Assembly (NCBI GenBank): GCA_026874595.1
Contig: CM049317.1
Location: forward strand, 43,176,401 to 43,240,400
Direction: 5' to 3'
Source of the DNA: Sipunculus nudus
Taxonomy: Eukaryota > Annelida > Sipuncula > Golfingiida > Sipunculidae
Length of the DNA stretch: 64,000 nt
In this document: positions 10,955 through 22,539 of the stretch, piece by piece
Layout of the letters: every line of letters starts with the position of its first letter
Position numbering within the stretch: position 1 is the first letter of the stretch
Program-made: the position numbers and the translations under genes
Notes under the pieces: generated by a model
What the model saw: only the letters and a program-made list of their open reading frames with translations
What the model was told of the DNA's origin: nothing
Databases searched by the model: none

Positions 10955-11515
10955 TTACAAAGTGCATTATGTTTGGGCCCATAACTTCAATAATTTACAC
11001 AATATTCAGCTGATTTATGGTAGGTACACAGGAAATATATAGAGGAATGGTTATATTAACTATGATCAATATCTGGTCATTTGTTGAGAGTGAGACAATG
11101 GGTTTTATATAGGAAAAGTGAGGTTTTTCCTTAATATCTTGAAGGAACAAGTCGTAGTATACCAATTTTTTGTATGGTTGGAATTTTTAGGGACATCTAA
11201 CCATATGCTGAATTTCAAATTCTTAAGTCCAATGATTTCAAAACGTGCCAGTTTAACAGACAGACGGTTGGACAGCTGACCATCCCTAAAGCTCAGTTGA
11301 CTTATAGTCAGCTGAGCAAAAAAACAGATGTATGGTTTTGATATAAGGCAATCCTAAAGTGTGACAGTAGGTTTTTAATGGAAAATTGAGGTTTTTCCTT
11401 AAATTCTCTAAAGAACAAAATTACAGTGACTCAGATTTTCGGTTTATAGGACTCAAGGAGATCTTGGGGAATATAACTATAGCTCAGATGACTTATAGTC
11501 AGCTGAGCTAAAAAA
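10955..11515 (-). repeat. Two tandem family A ends, reverse orientation
   Basis: The core matches 1-235 ('gtttgggcccataactt', 'gaggtttttccttaat'), and two copies of the terminal hairpin are present: 11290-11317 and 11481-11509, each with arms of about 13 nt (AGCTCAGATGACT / AGTCAGCTGAGCT in the second) around a TAT loop. A(n) runs follow each hairpin. The copies are 191 bp apart, so the short ends were duplicated in tandem. Confidence 0.75.
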
Positions 11516-12367
11516 AAGCAATTGAGGAGTATTTTCTTATAGGCTACACAACAACTGGCCTTAATTTGGTACTAATATCAATCTGAATGAAATCACACCA
11601 AAAAATAAAAATATGGACAAAGACAAGATAAGTGACAGAGGTATGTTCGAACAATGTAAAAATTGCCTCTGAGTACAACTTATAGTTTAAGGTCATTATA
11701 AAATTTTCATTTAATGTACAGACGACTAGCCCTAGCTCCCATGCTATCTCTGTACGCTATGCTGTCCGAGAACCTTTGAAGATACTTTGAGAATAACAGG
11801 AGACTTTCCACTTTGCAATAAAGTTCTGATATTTCAGCAAAAAGTGTTGTATTCATCATTAAAGGAAGATATATTTATCAAATGCATATGTAAAATACCG
11901 CCTGTGTAAACATGTTACAATATATAAACTGCAGGCTGTGTGGACAAAGGTCATACAGGTCATTGTTTCAGATTCTGTGACAGTTTCAAGTGCCACGGTT
12001 TAAAAGTACAAAGTTTAAAAGTAAGTCTTGTTTTAAAACTTAAACACAAAATTTAGTTCAATTTCTTGGTCATTCAAATAAAGTACTATTTATGCCTTAG
12101 ATTACTCACTGTCATAAACAAATTATTTGATTTAACATAATTTCTTTGGGATAAGGGTTATAAGTTCTCCAGTTTTCTTGAAACTTTTTATGTGGCAGTA
12201 TCCAGGATGCTGGATCGATAAGTACGTCCCATATAATGCAGTTAGCAGATGACACAGGTCCCCCTATATGCCGAAACTCTGGTGTCTTGGGTACCAGTGA
12301 TGAAACACAACAAAACACTTGTAAATTCGAATTTGAATTTAAAGCAAAAAACTAGTATCAGTTGATA
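11516..12367. other. Unassigned DNA
   Basis: Moderately AT-rich. No recognisable gene, terminal repeat or family. The minus-strand frames at 12112-12541 overlap the B fragment and show no domain. Confidence 0.3.
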
Positions 12368-12540
12368 AACTAGAATATGAGTAGTCAACAAGCGACTACA
12401 TGTATCCGCCGAAATCAGAGTGGGACGGGTAAAGTGAGGCATGGATTGAGTCTCAAGGGGAAATAGAGTGAGGTGTGTTGCATCTATATTAGCATGGATA
12501 TCTGTAGCTGAAATGTCCTCAACCTTTAATTCCAACGGCA
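12368..12540 (+). mobile_element. Family B element, 5' end only
   Basis: It starts at the same terminus as the copies at 2714 and 62252 (AACTAGAATA...), keeps the small stem (GTAGTC / GACTAC) and GTATCCGCC, and stops near the point where the tandem core would begin. This is either a truncated copy or one whose core was lost by unequal exchange. Confidence 0.75.
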
Positions 12541-13284
12541 TTCAACTCAGCTGTGATGATTTTCTATACTCAAGTGAATAAGCTGGAAAAATCCTACACG
12601 ATGATATGAAATGTTTGTATGTTGAAAAATTATTTGTTCATCTGGTAAGGCATAGAATAATAAGAAAAACAGTGATTTACCTATTTACTGGGTGTCCCCA
12701 TTAGAGGTTGTGTTTCCATGTGAGCTACAGGTACATATTCAATTTTACTGACCATTTATTTCTAGACATAATAATTAAAGTAACCCATCAGAGTACTTCA
12801 CAGATTTAGTAATTTACACACCTTGCCGTCGGCATATTGTATGAAAAATGTTAAAAAATACACATTTTTTATGATATCCAATGTTTTCTTGTGAAATTGG
12901 AAATTTATATTCCTACAGGAAATTAAAAAAACAGTTTCAGCTGGCTAAATAGTATGCAAAATGAAATTTAAAACAAAAGCCAAATCTGGTTTGGCTTAAC
13001 ATTGAGCATTTTATACTGCAGATAGGCTATTGCATGTATTTGATTATACCATTTTTTGACCTGGGTAGACAAGAGAGTTAATTTTAAGAGTCTTAAATAT
13101 TATGAGGATACAAATGATATATATGTTGTATCTACATCCAATTCTATACTGGCTCAGGCCACCACTGACCATATATATACAGGTTTCATGGAATCATGAA
13201 ATACGTAGATTAGCATGGAATTTTTGCAACCCTTTGTGTAAAGGTTACAAGTGAAGTTGTATTTTTTTTACAAATTTGAACAGA
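12541..13284. other. AT-rich DNA, nothing recognised
   Basis: No gene or known repeat visible. Confidence 0.3.
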
Positions 13285-13342
13285 TTCTGGTGTAGATATG
13301 GAACCCCCCCCCCCTTTTCCTAAATCCTGGATCCGCCCCTGA
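13285..13342 (-). mobile_element. End of a hAT-like MITE with C-tract
   Basis: Read on the minus strand, it begins CAGGGGCGGATCCAGGATTT and runs into a G-tract (11 nt, plus-strand C at 13304-13314). This terminal arrangement recurs in this window near 19.67, 40.67 and 45.3 kb. Only one end is recognisable here. Confidence 0.5.
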
Positions 13343-13426
13343 TAATGTTCTAAAGACACATGATATAAGAATAATATGAGTAATATTAATTGCTTCAATT
13401 TTGGATAATTATGCCTTTTATCTCGA

Positions 13427-13612
13427 GTGTATATAATGACAAGTTGGACCAATAGCTACATGAATGAAACTGCCTGCCTGGCCATGACCAGGGCTCTGTG
13501 TACTATGTTAAAAGACGGGCAGTATACAGTATACAATATCGGAGCCAAGCTTGGTGTACTGAACACGGTGACACCAGCTGACCTCTTCCAACCGTTAAAG
13601 ATTGTTTTTTGA
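13427..13612 (+). other. Short ORF, possible exon, unknown function
   Basis: A 61-codon frame with balanced composition and an NET glycosylation-type triplet. I recognise no family. It lies just upstream of another open stretch (13625-13735), and this region is not part of any repeat that I can see. The evidence is weak: it could be chance. Confidence 0.2.
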
Positions 13613-13624
13613 ATGTGAATTCAG

Positions 13625-13735
13625 GAAAAATCACTCAGTGACCTTGACGTCACAGTTACGTCATTCCATTATGACGGCAAAGATTTCACATACAGTGCCG
13701 TTCAGTTAGGCCGAGTTAGCCATGAACTTCTCACA
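13625..13735 (+). other. Open stretch after a splice-acceptor-like site
   Basis: A T-rich run and TTCAG (13620-13624) precede 37 open codons beginning EKSLSDLDVTVTSFHYDGKD, with alternating hydrophobic residues like beta strands, ending at TAA 13736. The composition is protein-like, but no family is recognised and no donor site is convincing. It is a candidate exon only. Confidence 0.25.
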
Positions 13736-13738
13736 TAA

Positions 13739-14473
13739 AGTAAACAACACCTCAGCATCCTGATGTAAGTTGTTTTTAATACATTATCACTGACTTAATA
13801 TAAATTAGGTCATTACCTAGGCATTCACCGTATGGCTAAGAACAAATTATATATCCAGGTAGAAAAGAAAATGTGAAAAAAAATCTTTCACGGTTGGTGG
13901 AACGAACTATAATCGGTGAGTGTTACTTTTTTGCTTAAAATTTGAAGTTATGTGGGTGTTTCATTACAGGTACTGTGAGGTAGGCTACCAAAAACACCAA
14001 TGTTTTGGGTGTTTAGTTGTATCAGAGACTGAAACATTTACATTGATAATGATATATTACTCTAATATATAAAATAGATAAGATCTACAGGAAAGTCGCT
14101 TTACCCCCTGGCAGAGTCTATAAGACTATAGTCAATACAAGTGTAGTATAGCCTATAGGGATGGGCTTGAAGGTTGAACTTAAAATCACTTGATCTGACA
14201 AGTCGGCGATGATAAAACTATATTAAAAGTACATCCTGATCATATGGTGATAGTCTATCTGATAACGGTTTAACCCGGAATTATCTCTACAGAATAACCA
14301 TTTTTTGATAGGCAAGCTATCTGAGCACTTGATAATTTTTTTCATGGGTGCTTTGTCATTATTATGACTCACTGCGTCTGTTGCTGGCAGCTCCGCTCTC
14401 CTGTCAAACAGTCAGATCCTCCCAATCAGCATCTTGTCTTCCTCCAACGCATGCGCCGGGCATTACAGACTGA
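13739..14473. other. Possible intron or intergenic DNA
   Basis: No repeats or domains recognised. It lies between two candidate coding stretches. Confidence 0.25.
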
Positions 14474-14749
14474 TTTCCTTCTCAAAGACCTTACCTGTGG
14501 GCAGGGAACGAGTCTAACGTCACTCGACACCTGGAGTGGATCCAGTTGGTGGCCTTTGATGAAAGCCGTATTCGTCAGTATGGCAACAGACTGGTCCGGG
14601 AGTCAGGCAGAGGTATTACCCCCATAGGAAGCCACAAGAGAGACACAGATGTACATATGCCACTGAATTCCTCAGTGAATAATTTTATATTAATTTACTT
14701 GGACTGGAGATTCCATTTGATAATGGATTTGCGGTGTACGTTAAGCTAG
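14474..14749 (+). other. 91-codon ORF, candidate exon, unknown function
   Basis: The frame opens after an in-frame TGA at 14471-14473 and runs to TAG at 14747-14749. Its first ~45 residues look most protein-like (for example HLEWIQLVAFDESRIRQYGN, amphipathic helix pattern), with two adjacent N-glycosylation triplets (NES, NVT) before them. After codon ~45 there is GAG|GTATTA, which could be a splice donor, and the peptide quality drops beyond it. CATTACAG at 14461-14468 could be the acceptor. I do not recognise the family. A second frame over the same DNA (14364-14627) is less protein-like. Confidence 0.3.
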
Positions 14750-15400
14750 GCCTATATTAAGGTCGAATTATCTGCAGGACCCATTAGATCATCTGTAATG
14801 GAAAAGGAAGATAAACTAATAAAAAAAAAGACAAATTAGACGACCATAGTCGAGCGCTTGCCGGAGGTTAAAATAGACAGACAGGTGAACATGCATGTGG
14901 AAATCATCAAATAACCCATACTCTGGAGGAAAAAGAAAAATAATATGTTTCTGCAGCTATATTTATTTTGAAAAGTGGAGGATTAAACAGACCGATGGAC
15001 GGCCTTAAAGAAAAAACTAGGTCAGTTCCAGCTAGATTATTCAGATTATTTGTTTCATATCATGGAGAATGGAGTGGCGAATAAAATGAATACAATTTGG
15101 ATACGACCATTTTTAAACAAGTTATAAGGGAAATATAATATTAACTTTTCGTATTACTTTGACCTGTGACCAATATTGAGAAAAACAAATAGGCCTTGTG
15201 GAAAAATTGATATGTACCAACAATATCAGTTTAGAAGCGACTGCATGAATATGTGGCCTGCGCTAGAGATAGAAAAAATGAGTATTTCCAGCTTCAACAA
15301 GTTTTACCCATAATTAAGTCAACATGATAATTAATAGCAGAATATGGCCAAGTCTCCACAGGAGTTATGATTCTAGTTTTAGATGCAGCAATTAAATAAA
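14750..15400. other. Unassigned DNA
   Basis: No gene or terminal repeats. 15,120-15,400 begins to resemble the family G phrases that follow. Confidence 0.3.
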
Positions 15401-16530
15401 TAATAATATCATGTATAGCTTTGGAGATATTGCACAGAAGGAAATGTTGTAGTGTTTGATGTACAGCACCCCCTGGTGGTCATTTTACAAAAATTAAAAA
15501 ATTGTTTGGAGATATTATTATTTAACATAAAATCTATCAGTTTGCAAACGATTTCTGGATATTTGCTAACCTGTAGGGCGTCTTTTAGTGATATTTCGCA
15601 AAATCTCGCTAGACGAGATATTGTGCGAGATATTGCAAAACTTGAAATAAAGTTATATATATCTAATAAAATGCTACCTGATGCAAAAAAAAAAAACTTG
15701 ACCTCTCTAGGTTTAAACATGTAAAAGTTACAAAAGTAAAGGTAAAAATGCCAAGAATTTATCTAAAATAGGTCACCATGGTAACTGCAGAATGACGTGT
15801 ACCCTTGAATTAGTCCATTGATCCTAGTTTCAGATCCTGTAATAAAAGTTGTGACATTGTTTATAGTTATGAAGCTATGAGACAAAAATTATATTTTAAA
15901 ATTGTCAATCCGACGCGCCCCTTGGTGGCTATATTCCAGAAATGAAAAATCCCTTTCGAGATATCACCGTATAACATACAGTGTATAAGTTTCTAAGCGA
16001 TTACTTTAAAATTGGGGAACCTATGGCATCATTTATAAAATCTTGCAAAAAAAACCTCTTACTATGCCCCTTGGTGGCCAATTCCGGAGACTTGAAATAT
16101 AATTGTGTAATATTAATTACACTCTACATAAGGCAAAAAAATTACCTCTCTTGTTTTTGATATGACCAAGTTACAAAAATAAGGGTAAACAATTTGAAAT
16201 TACATTAATTTACCAAAAAATGTATAACCATGGTAACAGCAAAATGAAGCAGTTCTGCATGAAAGTGAAAGGCCATTGAATGACAAATAAAATGATCTAT
16301 AATTTATGCGGCTTCATATAAGATATGAAGACAAAAAAACATTTTAAGGGGTCTTGATGACCCTGAACGTAGACCGATTATGACCAAAAACAATAGGCCT
16401 CCTTTCAGGACGACTATATAATATGTACATACGTTTCAAAGCCATTGCAGCAGAATTGTGGCCCGCAGAGTGCTGACAGACGGAACTGACCAACATACTT
16501 GCCGAAATCTCTTATTCCGGCAAGCAACAA
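15401..16530 (+). repeat. Family G repeat with terminal hairpin
   Basis: It shares with 54.84-56.38 kb the phrases 'ttggagatattg', 'agcaccccctggtggtcatt', 'ctatcagtttgcaaacgat', and the closing 'gaccaacatacttgcc'. The 'ccccttggtggc' phrase recurs at about 15466, 15914 and 16063, so it is partly tandem. It ends in a hairpin at 16498-16524 (arms CTTGCCGAAAT and ATTCCGGCAAG). The 90- and 103-codon frames here lie on opposite strands of repeat DNA and are not credible genes. Confidence 0.7.
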
Positions 16531-17065
16531 ACATGTGCGTATGTGTTTGTCCTCGTCCATTTAGCCCATGCGACGTCTCCTGTTAATACCTAATGACATT
16601 CATCGACTGCCGCTGAAACCTGAATAAACATTGTGTGAGGTACCAATTAATACATCATTACATATAAGACTAGTGACTGCTGTGTAAATTTCATAAAGGG
16701 TTGTTTAGAACTTTTATTATGTGGGCCACGTATAACATATCGTTAGGAAATGTCACCCTTGCCTATGAACAAATAACCAAAGCATAAATGAAAATTGAAA
16801 TGATGAAAATCTGTCAATTATTACACAAAATTTAACTCAAAACTCATTTTGAAAGAATTAAAGTGTGACCTTTCTTTGAGAAATGACGCTAATTCCTTCC
16901 ATTTGCAAAGAGTATCCATTGTATTTCTTCTCAGTTTACATTCTTTCGGGAAAACAACATGAATTTATTTTTCAATAGAGTGTGTTAAGTAATATAGGCT
17001 TCATAGGTCAGTATTGTGTAATTTTTAGAGGTAAAGGAATTAGATATGATACAATTCATTTCAAT
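16531..17065. other. AT-rich DNA, nothing recognised
   Basis: No gene or known family seen. Confidence 0.3.
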
Positions 17066-17077
17066 GAGAACAGTAGG

Positions 17078-17136
<59 letters not shown>

Positions 17137-17143
17137 TGTTCTC
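17066..17143. repeat. (TA)n array flanked by perfect 10-bp inverted repeats
   Basis: GAGAACAGTA (17066-17075) and TACTGTTCTC (17134-17143) are exact reverse complements enclosing about 26 TA units. The whole 78 bp can extrude as one hairpin. Confidence 0.85.
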
Positions 17144-17925
17144 CATAATATTAAAACTGATAACCTTACAGAGAGATCTGCTTTAGAATGCATTTGTATA
17201 ACATATAAGTTGTGTATTGTTCAATGTATAATGATATGTGCTTGAAATCACGCTAGTGTTATGTAGATTGTTCATGTTATAATTTGATTTTATCTGATAC
17301 TTGCATCTTAAACTTCATGACATTTTCAAAATGGTATATCCTTCGTATATATTTGTTTCATGCATTATACAATGCATGCCTATCGTTTTGAAAAAAAAAT
17401 AATAAAAAAAAACCACGATAAGCTTTGAAAAAGACTACATTTGTTTATAAATATTATCAATTTGGCACGCATGACTCTGTAACGTTTGCAGCATGTGATT
17501 AAAAATTGGAAAATGGTCAAAATGCTACATTTTTTAAAATACATTTTATTGCAACACATACAAATGCTGTTTAAAGACATGTAACATAGATATATGTCAT
17601 GACAGGGACATACATAAAAACCCGACATTCAATACATCTTACATGAGGTGAAAACATAATTATACATAAATACACATCACCCGCCTAGCTGGTAACCATT
17701 TTTAAAGATGAAGGTTTAATTTATTATATTCAGTATTTTGCATATCTTTTAATTTACTTCTGAATTTCTCAATACATATATATATAATATAAAATATAAT
17801 ATATATTTATAAACAATAATCACATATTATCCATAGTCACTGGAAAACAGCCATATAAAATATTACATAGATTATAAGCTGGCAAAATAAGATTTACTGG
17901 TTTCAACCATTCACCCATTTTAGCT
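17144..17925. other. AT-rich DNA, nothing recognised
   Basis: Contains TA-rich tracts at 17775-17820. The 82-codon minus frame at 17380-17628 lacks any domain. Confidence 0.3.
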
Positions 17926-17929
17926 ATGG

Positions 17930-18375
17930 TATAGGTATGCATGGCATTTTTCCGTCCAGGCGTCCGGCCTCCTAGGGGTAAGTTAGCAGGACATAAATCG
18001 TAACCGCTCGACCTAGAAACATCTAAGTGCACATCCAGGGAGGTCAATTAAACATCTGTAATGAAAACCTGTTATTAGGTCAGTGTGACTTAGATCATCC
18101 GAGTTATGGTACCCCAGAATAATTAAAATTTGATACAAAACCTCCAGTATCTTGATATTTAATACATGGATGGCCATGAATTTGGCTTGAATAGTGATCA
18201 TGACTAGTTTTGTCAGTTTCCGATTAATGGTGGCGTTTTTTCTGTTTTTGAGACCGTCAAATGACAGCAGTTATGTCAGTTTATCAGCTATAGTTCCATC
18301 CAATGTCCATTGATAATGATTGGTTTCTTTAGTTCCTGAAGACTGGTGGCGGCACCTGTATTTTTCTAATTGTGA
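17930..18375 (+). repeat. Family A core unit
   Basis: It shares with 24.76-25.03 kb and 46.2-46.8 kb the ordered phrases 'acataaatcgtaaccg', 'gacctagaaac', 'taggtcagtgtgac', 'cagaataattaaaatttgat', 'tacatggatggccatgaat' and 'tggtggcg'. The AGGTCAGTGTGACTT motif at 18078 is a degraded inverted AGGTCA repeat. Confidence 0.65.
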
Positions 18376-19080
18376 TGCATTTCTTCAAATTTGTTTCCTG
18401 ATAATAACTCCAGTTTGGATCGACACATTGATTTCAAACTTGACTTATATGTGACCCGCCTCTAACACAATAAATCTATTGATTTGGGGTAAAGAGGTCA
18501 AAGGTCAAGGTCACAGGACCAATATATTTAGAAAGATTGTGGATGCATTTAAAGCCAAACTTTTCATGCCAAACCCTTCCATCTTGCCCATATAGCAGAC
18601 GTGCCAATTGGGAAAGAACCTGATTGATTTTTGGGTCATGAGGTCAAGGTCACAGGGGCCATCTGTCCGCATATTTGTTTCCAGATGATAACTCCAGTTT
18701 GGATGAACATATTGGTTTCAAACTTGACTTATTTATGATCCACCAATAATGTAAGAACCCCTTTTGATTTTCGGGTCATGAGGTCAAAGGTCAAGGTCAC
18801 ATGATCCAATTTCTTTAAAAGATCTTGGATGCATTTTAAGCCAAACTTTTCATCCCAAACCCTCAGTCTTCCACTTGATGCACCTGACAGTAGGGCAAGG
18901 TCCTGCTGATTTTAGGGACACTAGGTCAAAGGCAAGGTCACAGGACCAATCCATTCACAAATTAGTGTACGGATGATAAATCCTCTTTGGGTAGACAGGT
19001 TGGCTTCAAAGAGATCAAAGGACCCATGTTTTGGACAAGTAATTCAGCTGAGCTTCAAGACCCATGGGTCCCTAGTTATA
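18376..19080 (+). repeat. Family D units joined to the family A 3' tail
   Basis: Two to three units of about 290 bp repeat the phrases 'gataactccagtttggat', 'caaacttgacttat' and 'ggatgcatttaaagccaaac'. Each contains AGGTCAAAGGTCAAGGTCA: exact at 18495-18513 and at 18781-18799, degraded at 18923. It ends with the A-type tail CAGCTGAGCTTCAAGACCC followed by ATGGGTCC (19044-19073), so D blocks sit inside A-type elements. Confidence 0.7.
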
Positions 19081-19660
19081 CAGAGTATTCTTGCTGTATT
19101 ACAAAACAGTAAATACACCTTGGGAGTCTGTCATGTTCATTTATAAAGATTCTTGTGGACTCAAACCCGTTATCCCGCAGTCTGTTACACATGTAAGTTC
19201 TTTGAACAAATATCAGACCTGCTTTTGATATACTGTTCTACTATCTAATTAAAACAATTATTCTTTTTTGTCAAATCATAATCTTAACATCAACTTGGAG
19301 TTTTTTCTTCCAATCGCTTGGTATAGCACATATGAAGCTGTTCAGTGAAAACATAGTCAGGTTTAGCGATGTACTTTTTTGGTGAAATAGAGTTTCATAA
19401 ATGCTTTGAAATGACAATTGAATCCCTTTAATATTTACATTCATGATAAAGAGACTGCGATGAAATACTGATTGATTATTAAACAATATATATATATACT
19501 TGTTATTCCATAAGTATTGACATGTTATTTCAGCTATAGTTGTTGGTAGATTGTAAGCATAGTTACACCATTCTCTAAAAACACGCTAAATGAAATGGAG
19601 CACAGGACTTCGGAAAACATTTAATATTATAGTTCTGGTGTATTCCTTCTATACCCTCGA
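19081..19660. other. AT-rich DNA, nothing recognised
   Basis: No gene or known family seen. The minus frames at 19271-19486 and 19575-19817 carry no domain. Confidence 0.3.
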
Positions 19661-19664
19661 TGGC

Positions 19665-19962
19665 TTTACCAGAGGCGAGTACAGGATTTTTGAATGGAAG
19701 GGGGGGGGGGGGGGGGATGCTCACATTGCGAGGCCGCGAAGGAGGGAGGGCTTGGGAGGGGATTGGTAGGGAGGTAGGAGGTGTGAAATGTTTTTCGAAA
19801 ATAAAGGATTTAACCATGCAATCTAGGGTAGCTTAAATGCATTTTAAAGCAAAACATACAATGTTACTTGAAGCGTGACGGTGTTCTATGAGTTTTCCCC
19901 AGATTTTTGTTTTGTTAGGTCGAAAAAATAGGGGGGGGGCCTTCCTAAATCCATGCCTGTTT
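19665..19962 (+). mobile_element. hAT-like MITE with G-tracts
   Basis: The left side reads AGGCGAGTACAGGATTTTTG followed by a 17-nt G-run (19700-19716). The right side has another G-run (19932-19940) and CTAAATCCATGCCTG, an imperfect inverted version of the left end. The boundaries are approximate. Confidence 0.45.
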
Positions 19963-20039
19963 ACACTTCATATCAAGTCGAGTTCTTGCTGTTTCTTTAA
20001 ATTTCCTGATAAGATTAGCTACCAAAATTATTCTTTGTG

Positions 20040-22310
20040 TTTTATTTCGTATATGCATAATTGTATAACTTAATCCGCCCAAAGTATACGACCCAAGTGC
20101 TGTGCTTAATTTTACCTTTGCTCTACTATTTGTCCAAACGAATTTATTTATAGTATCTTATACTTCATTACAAAACCTTTCAGGTGGTTCAAGCATATTC
20201 ATTACATAAAGTACATTAGAAACAGCGAGTGATCAAATTATACCCTTATGCGTCCGTTAACACTGAGTGATCTACTCTTCCATTTATTTAATACATTTTT
20301 CAAATTATCTAGGCATCTGTTAAAATTAAGCTCGTCCACAAGTTTCTGGTTATATGAATAATATACACCAAGTATTTTCATGTAGTTCTGTTTTAAACTT
20401 ACTAATTTAAGTTGGAATGGGTTGTCTGCTTTATTTTCAATTTACCCATCCATGCAATTTCAACCAGATTTATTTTCAATGAAGAAAATGTCGCATATAC
20501 ATCAAATATAACCAGGGCAATAATTAAAGAATCAATTAAGCTCTTTTAAAAACAAAGTTGTATCATCGGCGTACATACACAATTACTTCTAAGTTATTTA
20601 TCTCTATAGCTTCTACCCTCTCATCCTTCCTTATCATTCCCCCTAATACTTCATGTGACAGTATATATATATATATAAATATAGGTGCTAAAGGGTCACC
20701 CTGACGGGTACCCCTACTGAGAGTAAAATATTCTGAGCTTAATCCATTATTTAACACCGTATACCTTGAACATGGTTATGCAACAGTTTCATCCATCGAT
20801 GGAAAGACTCTCCAAACTCGTATTTATCCAATACTGAAAACAAAATTGTGATCTAAATTATCAAAAGCAGATTCAAAGAAGCCCGACAATATTATATTCG
20901 TTTGCATAATATAAAATATCTGATATTAACCGAACTGGTTCGCCAATAAATGTTGTTTTTTTTTTTAAAAAAGAACATGTGAATAATACCAGGTAACTAA
21001 TGAATAAATCGTTTGATTGATACTTTGCTAATAATCATAGCATACACATTAAAAAAACTTATAGGTCGTCATTCTTTTATTAATCTATTATTTTTCCCCT
21101 TTTTCTCTATAAATATTATAACTGCTTGACGCTGACTTTAAATCAATTTACAAGTCTCATAAGCTGTAATTATACTATGTAATTAAAGATCGCCAATTTC
21201 TGGGAAAAAAGCTCAGATAAAATTCTTTTGTTAACCCATCGTTTCCAGAGACTTTTACATCTCGAGAAGTGCTTTATGAATTTCCCCTTTCCTAATAACA
21301 CCATCACATTTTTCCAAAGTTAAGCATTCATTTTTATTCATGTTTGATTTCCTCAGTATATTTTTCAGAGTAAAACTGTCTTAAAACTTTCAAAATTTCT
21401 TAATTATATCGTAATTACTATATTTTTATCAAGTAACAGTTTCCTTATTACAGATTTAGTTTTATTTCTCTTTTCTAAATGAAGAAAATTATGTGTAGAC
21501 TTTTCTCCATCTATCAATTGAACCCGTGATCGCACAATAATCCCCTTGGTTATTTTATCATAAAATTCTTCAAGTTAAACTCTAGCTTCAATGTTATGTG
21601 ACTGGTCATTTTCTAAAGTTTGAGAATTATCTTTTTTTTACCTTTTCCTCCAGTTGTTTAAGTCTTTGTCTAGACTGGAAGGCTATTTCCTTACGATGGT
21701 TTATGATAAGTTCTATTATATTAAATTTTAAATATTCCCATTGCATCTGTAGATTACTTTTGTTCTCATAATTCTGCTTCCAATGTATTAAATTGTCTCT
21801 GATATTTCCCACATAACTTTTATCTTTGAGAAGTAAAGAGTTGAACTTCCAATATAAGGGACCATGTTTCTGCATAAGGTAGGAGTTAATAATAAGGATT
21901 ATGGTAGAGTGGTCGGTAGTTACTGCCGGTATTGTTTTGCAATCATTTACAAATGACTTGAGATTAGAAGATATTAAGAAATAATCTAAACGCCTTTGTA
22001 CTAGTGGACGTGATGATCGCCATGTAAATCGTGTTTTCGTTCCTAACTCGAAAAATATCGCACAGATCGAACTGTTCCATCATTGCAAGAACTTCCCGAA
22101 TTGACTTTGATTTAAAGTTGTGAACATTACCACCATCCTCATCTATTTCATTAAAGTGGAAGTTAAAGTATCCTCCCAAGATCAACCTTACATCAGTTTC
22201 TATGCTAAATTTATTAATGTTCTAAAAAAGATCAGAGTAAAACTGTACTTAATCTTACTCTGTGTTGGGAGCCTAGGAATTAACAACAAGAAATTAACTT
22301 CCTTGGATTG
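20040..22310 (-). pseudogene. Tx1/L1-like LINE ORF2, decayed
   Basis: The minus strand reads an AP-endonuclease followed by reverse transcriptase in several frames. Seen in order: LILGGYFNFHFNEIDEDGG (22.19-22.13 kb; the usual D of the GDFN motif is Y); after one frameshift near 22,024, RRLDYFLISSNLKSF and TTDHS, the endonuclease end motif; GPLYWKFNSLLLKDKSYV (21.86 kb), closely like the LINE at 30.9 kb; LIDGEKSTHNFLHLEKRN (21.5 kb); RGTRQGDPLAP (20.7 kb); CMYADDTTLFL, the polymerase active site, in a shifted frame at about 20,560-20,590; YMKILGVYYSY and LNKWKSRSLSVNGRI (20.4-20.25 kb); then a thumb-like stretch to about 20,040. Several frameshifts and stops are present and both ends are truncated, so it is not functional. 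Confidence 0.85.
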
Positions 22311-22539
22311 ACCAATGTATAATTAGAACTCATGTTCATTATCCACGGCCCTCCTCAATGATTCAGTCACTTTATGTTATCAATGATTCAGTTCAGCCTG
22401 TAAGCAGCTTCTTCTGCTACCATTATTTTTTGGCTCTGGGATTTCACTACGCTTTTTACACAGCGCTTTAACTATAGGCCTACTTCCTATGTCGTAAGCG
22501 CTGTTGTTATGACCTCGTATCCCGAATTGCTACACCAGA
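22311..22539. other. Unassigned DNA
   Basis: Flank between the LINE relic and a CpG-richer, promoter-like segment. Nothing specific seen. Confidence 0.3.
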
